64,000 nucleotides of DNA from Kutzneria buriramensis (GCF_003387475.1 NZ_QUNO01000026.1:54282-118281); one strand, 5' to 3'; shown: positions 19,229 to 27,860, numbered from the stretch's first letter. The notes: generated from the sequence alone by a model not told the origin. Program-made: numbers and translations.

Positions 19229-20071
19229 TCAGGGCATGTATGCAAGGGCGGCGAAGGCCAGGGACTCGGCTGGGTTGTCGGGGACGTCGGCCATGTGTTC
19301 GGGCCGCCATTCCGGCGTGTAGACGACCCCGGGGAGCACAAGGTGCTCGAACGGGGCGAGCATGCGGGTGATCTCGGCGCGGGTGCGCAGATGCGCTGGG
19401 TTCTGTGTGTTCTGGTAGATCTTGACGACTTCGGCGACCTGATCGGGGTAGTCGGTCGCGGTGGCGTGGCTGAGTGCGAGGTAGCTGCCGGGGGCCAAGG
19501 CTTTGGCGTAGGCCTCCACGATGCCGGCCGGATTAGCGGTGTGGGGCACGAAGTGCAGCACCGCGCACATCAAGATCATGAGTGGTTCCGAGAAGTCGAT
19601 CAGTCGCTGCGTCTGTTCGTGGTGCAGTACGCGATCCGGGTTGGTGATGTCTTCCTGGATGCAGGTGGCGTGCGAGTTGCCGTCCAGGATCTGCAAGCTG
19701 TGAGCGACCGCGATCGGGTCCTTGTCCACGTAGACGACCCGGACATCGGGATCAAGGGCGTGTGCGATCTCGTGCACATTGCCAGCCGTCGGCAGGCCCG
19801 AGCCGAGATCGAGGAACTGGCGGACGCCGCAGTTCGCGCCGTACCGCACGCACCTTCGAAGGAAGGCGCGGTTCTGCCGGGCGAACATACGAGCCTGGGG
19901 AAGCACGGCGAGCACCCTCTTGGCTGTCTCGCGGTCCACCTCGAAGTTGTGGGAGCCATCGAGGTAGTAGTCGTACATTCGGGCGGCGCTCGCCCGCTCG
20001 ATGTCCACGCCGGGCGGCTGCCAGTCGGGGGCGAGGATGTTCTCGTTGGCGGTGTCGCCGACCGGGTTCAT
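19229..20071 (-). CDS. DUF574-type SAM methyltransferase (Methyltransf_19)
   Basis: 280 residues. Matches the actinobacterial DUF574 family: PSAARMYDYYLDGSHNF-like opening (here ERASAARMYDYYLDG), FLDLGSGLPTAGNVHEIAH as the SAM-binding motif, VVYVDKDPIAVAHS, and CAVLHFVPHTANPAGIV. The real target of this large family is not established. It is the first gene of the leftward unit with the two unknown paralogues, so they probably act together. Starts at ATG 20071. Confidence 0.85.
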   Translation of the reverse strand: MNPVGDTANENILAPDWQPPGVDIERASAARMYDYYLDGSHNFEVDRETAKRVLAVLPQARMFARQNRAFLRRCVRYGANCGVRQFLDLGSGLPTAGNVHEIAHALDPDVRVVYVDKDPIAVAHSLQILDGNSHATCIQEDITNPDRVLHHEQTQRLIDFSEPLMILMCAVLHFVPHTANPAGIVEAYAKALAPGSYLALSHATATDYPDQVAEVVKIYQNTQNPAHLRTRAEITRMLAPFEHLVLPGVVYTPEWRPEHMADVPDNPAESLAFAALAYMP

Positions 20072-20102
20072 TGCGGTGCTCCAGTTGATGACGATCGGTG
20101 GT

Positions 20103-20585
20103 TCAGGCCGTAAAGTCGTTGGCGCGTAGGGCGTGTCGAGCCGTGTCTGTTGCCTGGGCGGGGATCGATGTGCCGTCGGCCGGGCCGCTATTCATGAGGT
20201 TGGCTCGTATCTTGTCCAACTCCCTGCGGATGCCGATCCGAGGCAGTACTTTCAGCCAGATCTGCTCCGGCGGCGCCGAGGCGAAGAAGACCGCGACCTT
20301 CCAGACCTGGCATAGGGCCTTTCGCCTTGGCCAACGTGGCAGGTGACGTTTGTTCGACCGGACAGGCCGGCATCGAGTGCACCGTCCGCGTTCGTCCACC
20401 TGGTGCTGGAGGAGGAGTGCGAGGAGTGCCCCGGCCTGGCGCAGTTGGATCTCACCCGGGTCGGCTGTGCCGAATACCGGGATTCCGACGATGTCCCCGT
20501 GGTCGAAGGCGTGAAGGAAAGTGTGGAGATCCCTCAGGATGGACCCGCGGACTTCGGTCAGCCGTTGCTGGTTCATCCTGCACAC
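20103..20585 (-). CDS. Small unknown protein with a Cys-x-x-Cys region
   Basis: 160 residues. The first part is acidic and helical (VRGSILRDLHTFLHAFDHGD); the middle has GRCTRCRPVR, a CxxC pair that could bind metal; then KALCQVWKVAVFFASAP. Similar short proteins lie next to XRE regulators in related actinobacteria, but I cannot name a family. It is divergent from the XRE regulator at 20812, and the shared region holds an inverted repeat and direct repeats. The start at 20585 is the most upstream; the Met four codons later is also possible. Confidence 0.5.
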   Translation of the reverse strand: MCRMNQQRLTEVRGSILRDLHTFLHAFDHGDIVGIPVFGTADPGEIQLRQAGALLALLLQHQVDERGRCTRCRPVRSNKRHLPRWPRRKALCQVWKVAVFFASAPPEQIWLKVLPRIGIRRELDKIRANLMNSGPADGTSIPAQATDTARHALRANDFTA

Positions 20586-20643
20586 TCCGCTTGTTTCGGG
20601 ACGGCGAGGCCCGTGGTGCGCGATCGGGCAATCACGGGAATCC

Positions 20644-20675
20644 CTCCCATCGACAAAGGGTTACGTCGATGGGAG
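20644..20675. promoter_or_regulatory. Inverted repeat between divergent genes
   Basis: CTCCCATCGAC at 20644-20654 is the exact reverse complement of 20665-20675, separated by 10 bases. It lies in the 226-base region between the leftward gene starting at 20585 and the rightward XRE regulator at 20812, so an operator is plausible; a hairpin in the leftward leader is the alternative. Confidence 0.55.
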
Positions 20676-20708
20676 TACAGCAATGCGCTGCGAATGAGGC
20701 CACGGCGG

Positions 20709-20741
20709 GAATGGGACACGAATGGGACATGTATGGGGCGC
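20709..20741 (+). repeat. Direct repeats with an 11-base period in a promoter
   Basis: GAATGGGACAC at 20709-20719 is followed at once by GAATGGGACAT at 20720-20730, and a weaker third unit GTATGGGGCGC at 20731-20741. One unit per helical turn just upstream of the predicted -35 box is the layout of an activator or repressor array. Confidence 0.6.
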
Positions 20742-20749
20742 GCGTCGTC

Positions 20750-20778
20750 TTCACCTGCAAGGATGATCGGCGTACTAT
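20750..20778 (+). promoter_or_regulatory. Predicted sigma-70-type promoter of the XRE regulator
   Basis: TTCACC at 20750-20755 and TACTAT at 20773-20778 are separated by 17 bases, a good fit to the vegetative consensus. The first transcribed base would be near 20785, some 27 bases before ATG 20812. Confidence 0.5.
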
Positions 20779-20811
20779 GGACACTGGTCACACGAAGGGG
20801 TGAGTTGCGCT

Positions 20812-21987
20812 ATGGCCAGGCGTGGGAGTCCATTCACCAGGCTGCGTAACGCGGCGGGCTTCACTCAGGAGGCCTTGGCTGCGGAACTCGGTGTGGACCG
20901 GCGGACGGTCGGTCGTTGGGAACGGGGTGAGGTGCTGCCGTTGCCGCCCGTGTATCCGAGGTTGGCTCGTGTGCTCGACGTGAGCGTCAAGGAGTTGACG
21001 ACCGTCCTGGCCGAGACCGCGCGGCACGCCGCGGGGCCGGACCCTTCGCTGCTCGGTGGAGCCCGTGCAGTGAGACGGCTTCCAACCGGTTCTGCGGATC
21101 ACCTCGACGAGGTGGTCGCCCACCTGCGTGAGCAATGGCATGTGCTTGTGCAGGCGGACAATCTGCTTGGCCCTCGGCGGGCGTTGACGGGCGTTCTTGA
21201 ACAGATCAACGTGATTGAAGAGCTGCTTCCGGTCTCGCGTGGGCCGGGGCGGTCGGAACTCGTGAAACTGGCCGCCACGTACGCGGAATCGGCGGCTTGG
21301 TTGTACGAGGATGCGGGAAGGATGCCCGAGTCCGTGCGATGGGTCGACCGTGCGATGTCCTGGTCGTACGAGGCAGGCAATCGGAACATGCTGGCTTGGA
21401 CGCTGTTCCGCAAGAGCCAGCACGCCGCTGCGAACAGAGACGCGGGTGGGACCTTGGGGCTGGCCTCGGCCGCGCGTCGTGAGGCGGCCACCGGGGCCAC
21501 GCCGATGTGGGCCGCGATCCTCCAGCAGCAGGCGCACGGGCACGCGCTCGCAGGGGACGAGAACCTCATGAACCGGATGCTGGAGGCGGCGCATGCCTCG
21601 GCTGCGTCCGAAACGTCCGGCGATGCGCGACAAGGTCACGGTTCGTTCTGCACGCCTGCCTATCTTGAACTGAAACGTGCCCAGTACTTCGTCGTTCTGG
21701 GAAAGCCGGTTCGAGCGGTCGAGTTGTTCGAGAGCGTTTTGCCGGACCTTCCACCTGTCTATCGGCGCGACCGCGGGGTTGCCGTTGGCCGGCTCGCGCA
21801 GGCCCACCTCGCGATGAACCATCCGGACCAGGCTGCGACTCTCGGTCGGGAAGCACTGGCCATCGCACGGAGCGTGGGGTCGATCCGTACCGAGCAGGAG
21901 GTGTCGAAACTGGGCAGGCAGCTCAACAGACATAAGAGAATCCCCGCGGTGAGGGATCTGCTCGACGACCTTCGTGAAGCTGCATGA
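20812..21987 (+). CDS. XRE-family regulator with a TPR-like C-terminal domain
   Basis: 391 residues. The N-terminal helix-turn-helix is unmistakable: LRNAAGFTQEALAAELGVDRR followed by RTVGRWERGEVLPLP. The long C-terminal part is a helical repeat domain (EDAGRMPESVRWVDRAMSW, LAWTLFRKSQHAAANRD, RGVAVGRLAQAHLAMN), as in regulators that sense a partner or peptide. ATG 20812 was preferred over GTG 20800 because GGTGAG sits seven bases before it. The stop overlaps the start of the RibD-like gene (ATGA), so the two are translationally coupled. Likely binds the repeats upstream. Confidence 0.85.
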   Translation: MARRGSPFTRLRNAAGFTQEALAAELGVDRRTVGRWERGEVLPLPPVYPRLARVLDVSVKELTTVLAETARHAAGPDPSLLGGARAVRRLPTGSADHLDEVVAHLREQWHVLVQADNLLGPRRALTGVLEQINVIEELLPVSRGPGRSELVKLAATYAESAAWLYEDAGRMPESVRWVDRAMSWSYEAGNRNMLAWTLFRKSQHAAANRDAGGTLGLASAARREAATGATPMWAAILQQQAHGHALAGDENLMNRMLEAAHASAASETSGDARQGHGSFCTPAYLELKRAQYFVVLGKPVRAVELFESVLPDLPPVYRRDRGVAVGRLAQAHLAMNHPDQAATLGREALAIARSVGSIRTEQEVSKLGRQLNRHKRIPAVRDLLDDLREAA

Positions 21988-22871
21988 CGCCGTCAGAGGT
22001 CGAGCTCGACGCGATGCGCCGGGCGATAGCTGTGTCTGCATTGGGCCTCGGCTCCGCCAGCCCCAATCCACCGGTCGGCTGCGTGATCCTCGGGCCGGAC
22101 GATCGCCCAGTGGGCGAGGGATACCACCGACGCAAAGGCGAGTCCCATGCCGAGGTGCACGCTTTGCAGGCAGCGGGTGATCGCGCGGCTGGGGGTACCG
22201 CGGTGGTCACCCTCGAGCCGTGCAATCACTTCGGTCGAACTCCGCCCTGCCACCAGGCTCTGATTGACGCTGGCGTCGTTCGTGTGCTGATCGCGGTCAT
22301 CGATCCGACGTCGCGGGGTGCCGGTGGCGCCGCGCGCATGCGGGATGCCGGCGTTGACGTGGAGGTCGGCGTCCTCGCCGATGAGGCAGAGGTTGTGTTG
22401 GGGCCCTGGCTCAGGTCGCTGAACACCCGTCGCCCCAAGGTGATTTGGGCGTATGAAGTCGCAGAGGAGGGGATCGGGCCGATTTGTCGGCAGCAATTCG
22501 TCGCCCTTGGCCTTCGCGCCGGCGTCGATGCCGTGCTGGATCGTTCGGGCAGCTTGCAAGAAGGCCGTCCCGGTCAGCACGGTGTCACGGCGTTCTCTCT
22601 GCCGCGATCTGTCGGTGACCCTGCGGGCGGGCTGCGGACTCTGTTCGAGGCGGGTGTGCGGACGGTCCTGCTTGATGGTGGCCCTGAGGTCGCCGCACTG
22701 TACGTCGACCATGGCCTCGTCGACGAGATCTTCATGTACGTGGGCGAAACAGCGCCTTCGAACATCGTGACCTTGGTCGATCAGCTCATACCCGATGGTT
22801 TCCAGTTTCGGTCAGTCCGCAGGCTCGAGGAGGGCGTCCTGGTCGGGGCGGCGCTCGCAGATCGTCTGTAG
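21984..22871 (+). CDS. ribD: RibD-like deaminase/reductase
   Basis: Resembles bifunctional riboflavin-pathway RibD, which deaminates and then reduces a pyrimidine intermediate. The deaminase half is intact: SHAEVHAL with His55 and Glu57, and EPCNHFGRTPPC with Cys80 and Cys89 for zinc; NPPVGCV is also typical. The reductase half is shorter and divergent: it opens RPKVIWAYEVAEEG, not the usual RPxVxLKxAxSLDG, though VLLDGGPEVAALYVDHGLVDE is family-like. At 295 residues it is clearly below the usual ~350-370. No other rib genes are nearby, and it is coupled to an XRE regulator, so a specialised role (a pathway copy) is more likely than housekeeping riboflavin synthesis. Confidence 0.75.
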   Translation: MTPSEVELDAMRRAIAVSALGLGSASPNPPVGCVILGPDDRPVGEGYHRRKGESHAEVHALQAAGDRAAGGTAVVTLEPCNHFGRTPPCHQALIDAGVVRVLIAVIDPTSRGAGGAARMRDAGVDVEVGVLADEAEVVLGPWLRSLNTRRPKVIWAYEVAEEGIGPICRQQFVALGLRAGVDAVLDRSGSLQEGRPGQHGVTAFSLPRSVGDPAGGLRTLFEAGVRTVLLDGGPEVAALYVDHGLVDEIFMYVGETAPSNIVTLVDQLIPDGFQFRSVRRLEEGVLVGAALADRL

Positions 22872-22886
22872 CCGGGCGGGATGCCA

Positions 22887-23339
22887 TTACGACGTCGCGC
22901 GGCGTGGGCTGCCGAGGTGCGCCGTGAGAGATGACAGCAATTGGGACGCCGTCGGCGTCAGGCTGTAGAGGACCTGGCGCGGCCAGACGCTTTCCTGCTC
23001 GCGTCGGGTGATCAGGCCGTCGGCTTCCATTCGACGAAGCGTGTACACGAACGTACGGGTCTGGGCATGTCGACACCGTCCGGTGCGCCGATCAACAGCC
23101 GTGCTCGTCCGGACGGCTTCGAGGAGCTCGGTGTAGCGCCGAGGCCCTGCCTGAAGAACCACCAGTATGTCGGCGTTCCACTCGCCAGCCAGTAGCTGAC
23201 GGAGGTCGAGCAGGGACTGGAGCAGAGCCGCGCCGTGTTCGTGTGGAACATCGGCGCGATCCTCGTCGCACCCGGCCGCTGAATCCGAATGTTCCTCTCG
23301 TTCGCGTGGGGGATGTGATGTGGTCACTGTACTGGTCAT
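22887..23339 (-). CDS. HxlR-like winged-helix regulator
   Basis: 150 residues. After a hydrophilic leader, LLAGEWNADILVVLQAGPRRY and then FVYTLRRMEADGLITRREQ match the winged helix of the HxlR/MarR-like group, with the strand SVWPRQVLYSLTPTASQL closing the wing. It converges with the RibD-like gene (15 bases between stops) and diverges from the SARP activator, with which it shares an upstream region containing a 6-bp-arm dyad. Starts at ATG 23339. An insertion (TSTAVDRRTGRCRHAQTR) in the loop before the recognition region is unusual for the family. Confidence 0.7.
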   Translation of the reverse strand: MTSTVTTSHPPREREEHSDSAAGCDEDRADVPHEHGAALLQSLLDLRQLLAGEWNADILVVLQAGPRRYTELLEAVRTSTAVDRRTGRCRHAQTRTFVYTLRRMEADGLITRREQESVWPRQVLYSLTPTASQLLSSLTAHLGSPRRATS

Positions 23340-23648
23340 GGTGTGTCCGTACGGTCTCTGATTTTGGCAACTACGCGCTGTCCTATGCGACGGGAGTTCC
23401 CTCGAAGGGATTAGTATCTGCAGGCTGGTTTCTCGTCGGGTGACATTCGGTAATCGATGTCATTCCAGCTGAATGCCTACGCCGGGCTACTCCAATCGAG
23501 TGATTCCCTGGGGATGGCTCCGTCTTGGGTTCCAGCGTGAGCAATGCTTCTGTTGGACGGCTGCACATCGACTACATGCGACTATGGGTAGGTGGGGTGG
23601 CGTCGTCAGCTGAGTGAAATGCGTGTCGACTGGGGTGGTGCGGATTTC
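23340..23648. other. Divergent promoter region, HxlR-like and SARP genes
   Basis: About 309 bases of lower GC than the surroundings, with no gene. The only clear element is the dyad at 23441-23462. Start codons for the SARP gene at GTG 23592 and ATG 23619 fall within it as alternatives to 23649. Confidence 0.5.
23441..23462. promoter_or_regulatory. Dyad TGACAT-N10-ATGTCA, possible operator
   Basis: Exact 6-base arms at 23441-23446 and 23457-23462 with a 10-base spacer. It lies about 100 bases from the HxlR-like start and about 190 from the SARP start, so it could serve either. Confidence 0.4.
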
Positions 23649-26507
23649 ATGGCGGTTCAGGCGAACGGTCACGACGGAGGTACTTCGGCCTCGTTGCGTA
23701 TCGCGCTGCTCGGGCCGCCGATCGCGAGGTTGGGGGAGCGGGAACTCCGGCTAGGCCCGCCACGGCAGCTGGCGGTGTTGGCCCTGCTGGCAGCACGTGC
23801 AGGTCAGGCCGTCGCTCGGGAAGAGATCATCGCCGGAGTCTGGGGTGACGACCAGCCCTCGTCGGCGGAGAACAGCGTTCACACGTACGTGTCGGGCCTC
23901 CGTCGGATCATCGAACCCGCGCGAGCGAACCGCCAACCGGGTCAGATCCTGGTGTCGCACGACTCGGCATACGAACTGCGCCTACCGCGTGAGGCGATAG
24001 ACGTTTGGGAGTTCTCCGGTCGTCTTGATGATGCTGACCGGCGCTGGCGATCGGGTGAATTCGACACGTCGTTGGAATTGCTGAATACCGCCCTAGGGTT
24101 GTGGCGTGGACCGGCGTTCAGCGGCATTCCGGGGCCGTTCGCTGAGACCGAACAGCTCCGCTATGAAGAGCTGAGGCTGACCGCCGTAGAGCGTCGTGGT
24201 GAGGTCCTTCTCGCTCTGGGGCAGCACGACCAGCTGGTGACCGACCTGCAACGGTTGACCCGCGAGTATCCGCTGCGCGAGCGGGCACGCCACCTGCTGA
24301 TGCGGGCGCTCTACCGCTGTGACCGGCAGGCTGATGCACTTGCCGAGTTCCAGGACGCTCGCAGGTCCCTCGTCGACGAGCTTGGAGTCGAACCCGGACA
24401 CGCCCTCCAGGCCCTGCACGCACAGATTCTCCGTGCGGATCCAGCATTGGACCTAGCGGCCGCTGAAGGAGCGGCTACGGTCGTCGGCAAGAGCACCCTG
24501 GCGCTGCCGTCTCAACTTCCTAGGCGCGTCGCAACCTTTACCGGCCGAAAACATGAGCTCGGCCGACTGCACGACCTTCTCGACGAGGTGGTTGACGACA
24601 GCGAAGATCCGTTGCCGATCGTGTTGATCACAGGGCCGGCCGGCGTCGGGAAGACGTCATTCGCGGTGCACTTCGCACACGCTGTCGCGCGCCGGTTCGA
24701 CGGCCAGATCTACATCAACCTGCACGGATTCGACCGGGAACGCGCGAGCGCCGCCAGCGCCGACGTGCTCGGTTCCTTGCTCGCGACGCTCGGCGTAGGC
24801 AGCGCCCGCATCCCCGCGGGGTTGGAGAACCTCATCGCGCTGTACCGGAGCACGACCGCGGACAAACGGCTTCTGCTTGTCCTGGACAACGCGGCGAGCG
24901 CCGAGCAAGTCCGCCCGCTGCTGCCGGGAGGCACCGGCTGCGCCGTCATCGTGACGAGCCGGTCGCGGCTCGGCGGCCTCGTCGCTCGCGATGGTGCGCA
25001 CCCCGTCGTTCTCGCACCGCTGCACCCAACCGAGTCCGTGGACCTGCTGGCCGGCGTCATCGGCAGGCAGCGTGTCGACGCAGAGCCGGCAGCTGCCGCG
25101 CGTATCGCAGAACTGTGCGGTGGGCTTCCCCTCGCCGTACGCATCGCAGCCGAACGGATCGCAACCCGCGCGCACGTGTTGCTCGCCGATGTCGCCGAAG
25201 ACCTCGGGGAGGAAGCGGGCAGACTCGACGTGCTGACGGTCCGCGGCGACGACGAGACCACTGCTCGGACCGTCTTCTCGTGGTCCTACCGCCATCTGGA
25301 TGCCAAGGCCGCGCAGTGCTTTCGCCTCCTTGGCCTGCATCCCGGTGTGGAGTTCGGAGTCGGAGTCGTGGCCGCGATGCTCGATCTGGCCGCGCCGCAG
25401 ACCCGGGAGCAACTGGACGCGCTCGCCAGCGTTCACCTTGTCGAGGAGGTTCGACACGGCCGATACCGACTGCACGACCTGGTGCGACTGTACGCGAACG
25501 AACTCAGCCAGACCGAGGACAACGACTCGGCGAGAACAGACGCGATCGGCAGACTTCTCGGCTGGTATCTGACGATGGCCGAGCGCGCGAGCAACGTGCT
25601 TGCGCCGTGGCAGGATCTCGCCGGCGCAGATGGGCAGCTCGCCGGCCTTTGGCAGTTCCGGCAGTACGACGAGGTGAGAGCGTGGTTCGATGCGGAACTC
25701 ACCTCGCTCGTCGCGGCGGCCGAACTGGCCATGAATTCGGGCTGCCCGGAATTCGGCTGGCGAATCCCGTTGGCGGAGTTCTATTACCTGCACATCGTCA
25801 AGAACTGGACCTTGTGGGTCAGGACCTACGAAGTCGCGCTGCGCGCGGCACAAGCTGCCGGCGATCCCTACGGCGAAGCCTGGATGCACCACGGGCTCAG
25901 CGTTGCCGAGCACGGGCGGGGCAACCTCGACAGCGCGCTGGATCACTCGCGCCGTGCACTCGACATCCGGCGCGCCATCGGCGATCGGGACGGCGAGGCG
26001 TGGAGCCTTCACGCCATGGGTCTCGCCGAACTGGGGCGACACCACTTTGCCGACGCCGCGCAGTTGTTCGGCCAGTCGATCGAGATCAGGGACGAACTCA
26101 ACGACGCGTATGGCAAGGCTGTCACCCAGATCTTCCTCGCCGAGACTGTGCACCTGCGGGGTGACACCGAGAGTGCGATCAAGCTCGCGGAAGCCGCCTT
26201 GACGATCTTCACCGAGCTCGGCACTGCCCACGGTCAAGGCCACGCCCTCAATCTCCTTGGCTGCGCCTACACCGTCCGTCAGGACCACGACAAGGCGGCG
26301 GACTCCTACCGCCGCGCGCTGCGCGTGTGCCGCGAGGCCGGGGATGAACATGGGGAAGGCGACGCGCTACGCGGTCTCGGCAAACTGATGGCGGCAGTCG
26401 GAGCCAACGACGAGGCGCGCGAGTACCTCACCCAGGCGCTGTCGATTCTGCAACGCCGCGATGATCCGATGGCGGATGACGTGCGTGCCCAACTCGCAAG
26501 CACCTGA
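23649..26507 (+). CDS. SARP-type activator with NB-ARC and TPR domains (AfsR-like)
   Basis: A large pathway activator of the AfsR class, about 952 residues. Order: OmpR-like winged helix (IALLGPPIARLGERELRLG, then SSAENSVHTYVSGLRRI), the BTAD domain (ALYRCDRQADALAEFQDARR, LVDELGVEPGHALQALH), an NB-ARC ATPase with Walker A GPAGVGKTSFAVH and GGLPLAVRIAAERIA, and C-terminal TPR units (AWMHHGLSVAEHGRGNLDS and four more). Such proteins usually switch on secondary metabolism. The start is uncertain: ATG 23649 places the winged helix 15 residues in, while GTG 23592 would add 19. The flavoprotein gene begins 24 bases after its stop, so they are likely cotranscribed. Confidence 0.9.
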   Translation: MAVQANGHDGGTSASLRIALLGPPIARLGERELRLGPPRQLAVLALLAARAGQAVAREEIIAGVWGDDQPSSAENSVHTYVSGLRRIIEPARANRQPGQILVSHDSAYELRLPREAIDVWEFSGRLDDADRRWRSGEFDTSLELLNTALGLWRGPAFSGIPGPFAETEQLRYEELRLTAVERRGEVLLALGQHDQLVTDLQRLTREYPLRERARHLLMRALYRCDRQADALAEFQDARRSLVDELGVEPGHALQALHAQILRADPALDLAAAEGAATVVGKSTLALPSQLPRRVATFTGRKHELGRLHDLLDEVVDDSEDPLPIVLITGPAGVGKTSFAVHFAHAVARRFDGQIYINLHGFDRERASAASADVLGSLLATLGVGSARIPAGLENLIALYRSTTADKRLLLVLDNAASAEQVRPLLPGGTGCAVIVTSRSRLGGLVARDGAHPVVLAPLHPTESVDLLAGVIGRQRVDAEPAAAARIAELCGGLPLAVRIAAERIATRAHVLLADVAEDLGEEAGRLDVLTVRGDDETTARTVFSWSYRHLDAKAAQCFRLLGLHPGVEFGVGVVAAMLDLAAPQTREQLDALASVHLVEEVRHGRYRLHDLVRLYANELSQTEDNDSARTDAIGRLLGWYLTMAERASNVLAPWQDLAGADGQLAGLWQFRQYDEVRAWFDAELTSLVAAAELAMNSGCPEFGWRIPLAEFYYLHIVKNWTLWVRTYEVALRAAQAAGDPYGEAWMHHGLSVAEHGRGNLDSALDHSRRALDIRRAIGDRDGEAWSLHAMGLAELGRHHFADAAQLFGQSIEIRDELNDAYGKAVTQIFLAETVHLRGDTESAIKLAEAALTIFTELGTAHGQGHALNLLGCAYTVRQDHDKAADSYRRALRVCREAGDEHGEGDALRGLGKLMAAVGANDEAREYLTQALSILQRRDDPMADDVRAQLAST

Positions 26508-26531
26508 CATCGACACCGCAAAGGACGGAAC

Positions 26532-27860
26532 GTGGCCCCCTTACTGGCTGGCACCGAAAAGCTCATGCTGACTGGACGTCTGCGCGATGACGACGCGACC
26601 AAGGCGAAGGCGGGGATGGATTTCGGCGGCATCGTTGACCGCCGTCCCGCCGCGGTCGTCGAGCCGTGCGACGCCGACGACATCGCAGAGATTGTGAGGT
26701 TCGCCACCGACCGTGGTATCCGAGTGTCGGCGCGCGGTCGGGGGCACTCGACGCACGGGCAATCCCTGGTTGACGGCGGGATCGTCATCGACATGTCTGC
26801 CCTGGCGGCCGTACATCGAGTCGAGCTCGGCTATGCGGTGGTGGATGCGGGCGCGACCTGGCGCACCGTGCTGGAGGCGACGTTGCCGCGCGGCCTCACA
26901 CCGCCGGTGTTGACAGACTTTCTGGACCTGTCCGTGGGTGGGACGCTCTCCCTCGGCGGGATCGGAGGAACTAGTCACCGATACGGGGCGCAGACCGACA
27001 ACGTCATCGCGTTGGAGGTGGTGACGGGAGCTGGTGAACGTCTCACCTGTTCACGCGCGTCGAACGCTGAGCTGTTCCGGGCGGTGCTGGCGGGCCTTGG
27101 CCAGTGCGCCATTGTCACGCAAGCCACCGTGGCCCTGGTGCCGGCGCCGACACACGTCCGACGCCGGATCGTGGCTTATCCCGACGCGGTCTCGTTGAAC
27201 GCCGCGCAGCGGACTCTGGTCGAAGACCGCCGGTGCGACTATGTAGAAGGTCTGATCGTCCAGGACGGTCAAGGAGGTTGGCTTCACAACCTGGAAGCCG
27301 TGTCGTTCGCGGCAGACGCCGATGTCGTTGTCGGCGACGGCGTCGTTCTGGAGACGATGACCATGTCGTACTTCGACTTCGTCAACCGTCTCGGCGACGA
27401 GGAGACGTTCCTGTCCGGCCTCATGCACAAGGTCCAGCCCCGTCCTTGGTGCACGGTGTACGTGCCGGGTGATGACGTTGACGCCGTCGTGGACGCGTCG
27501 TTGGCGCGGCCGCAGTCCGAGGTCGGTTCGCTCGGGATGTTCCTGGTGTACCCGATTCCGCGGTCGGCGTTGTCGACGCCGCTCCTGCGGGTTCCCGACG
27601 ACGAGACGATGTTCCAGTTCAGCGTGTTCCGTTACGCCGAGCCTGCCGACGCGGCCGCCGTCAAATCGATGTTGGCGGCGAATCGCGACATGTATGCCCA
27701 GGCCCAAGCCGTCGGCGGGACGCTGTATCCGTTCGCGTCGGTCGTCCTCGACCGTGACGGCTGGGAGGCACACTGGGGTAACCAGTGGGAGATGCTGCGG
27801 AGCGCCAAGACCGTGTACGACCCGAAGGGCGTACTCGGCTCCGGGCAGGGAATCTTCTAA
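26532..27860 (+). CDS. FAD-linked oxidoreductase, cytokinin-dehydrogenase-like
   Basis: 442 residues of the FAD_binding_4 (BBE/VAO) class. PAAVVEPCDADDIAEIVRFA opens the FAD domain. SARGRGHSTHGQS contains GRGHS, where in cytokinin dehydrogenases the His carries the covalent FAD. GGTLSLGGIGGTSHRYGAQ is the second FAD contact, and the end YDPKGVLGSGQGIF matches the family's closing motif. No signal peptide is visible, so it is probably cytosolic. GTG 26532 is preceded by AAGGACGG. Located directly behind a SARP activator, it could be a biosynthetic oxidase; true cytokinin degradation is a second possibility. Confidence 0.85.
   Translation: MAPLLAGTEKLMLTGRLRDDDATKAKAGMDFGGIVDRRPAAVVEPCDADDIAEIVRFATDRGIRVSARGRGHSTHGQSLVDGGIVIDMSALAAVHRVELGYAVVDAGATWRTVLEATLPRGLTPPVLTDFLDLSVGGTLSLGGIGGTSHRYGAQTDNVIALEVVTGAGERLTCSRASNAELFRAVLAGLGQCAIVTQATVALVPAPTHVRRRIVAYPDAVSLNAAQRTLVEDRRCDYVEGLIVQDGQGGWLHNLEAVSFAADADVVVGDGVVLETMTMSYFDFVNRLGDEETFLSGLMHKVQPRPWCTVYVPGDDVDAVVDASLARPQSEVGSLGMFLVYPIPRSALSTPLLRVPDDETMFQFSVFRYAEPADAAAVKSMLAANRDMYAQAQAVGGTLYPFASVVLDRDGWEAHWGNQWEMLRSAKTVYDPKGVLGSGQGIF

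Noticed and set aside
17930..20113. Long open frame of 727 codons on the plus strand
   Set aside because: It is the antisense shadow of the two paralogue genes and the DUF574 gene; its translation is Gly/His/Arg-rich with no domain, while the minus strand gives well-formed proteins.
20788..22071. Open frame of 427 codons on the minus strand
   Set aside because: Shadow of the XRE regulator gene; the plus strand has a clear helix-turn-helix and ATGA coupling.
24657..26351. Open frame of 564 codons on the minus strand
   Set aside because: Antisense shadow of the SARP-NB-ARC gene, caused by high GC at third positions.
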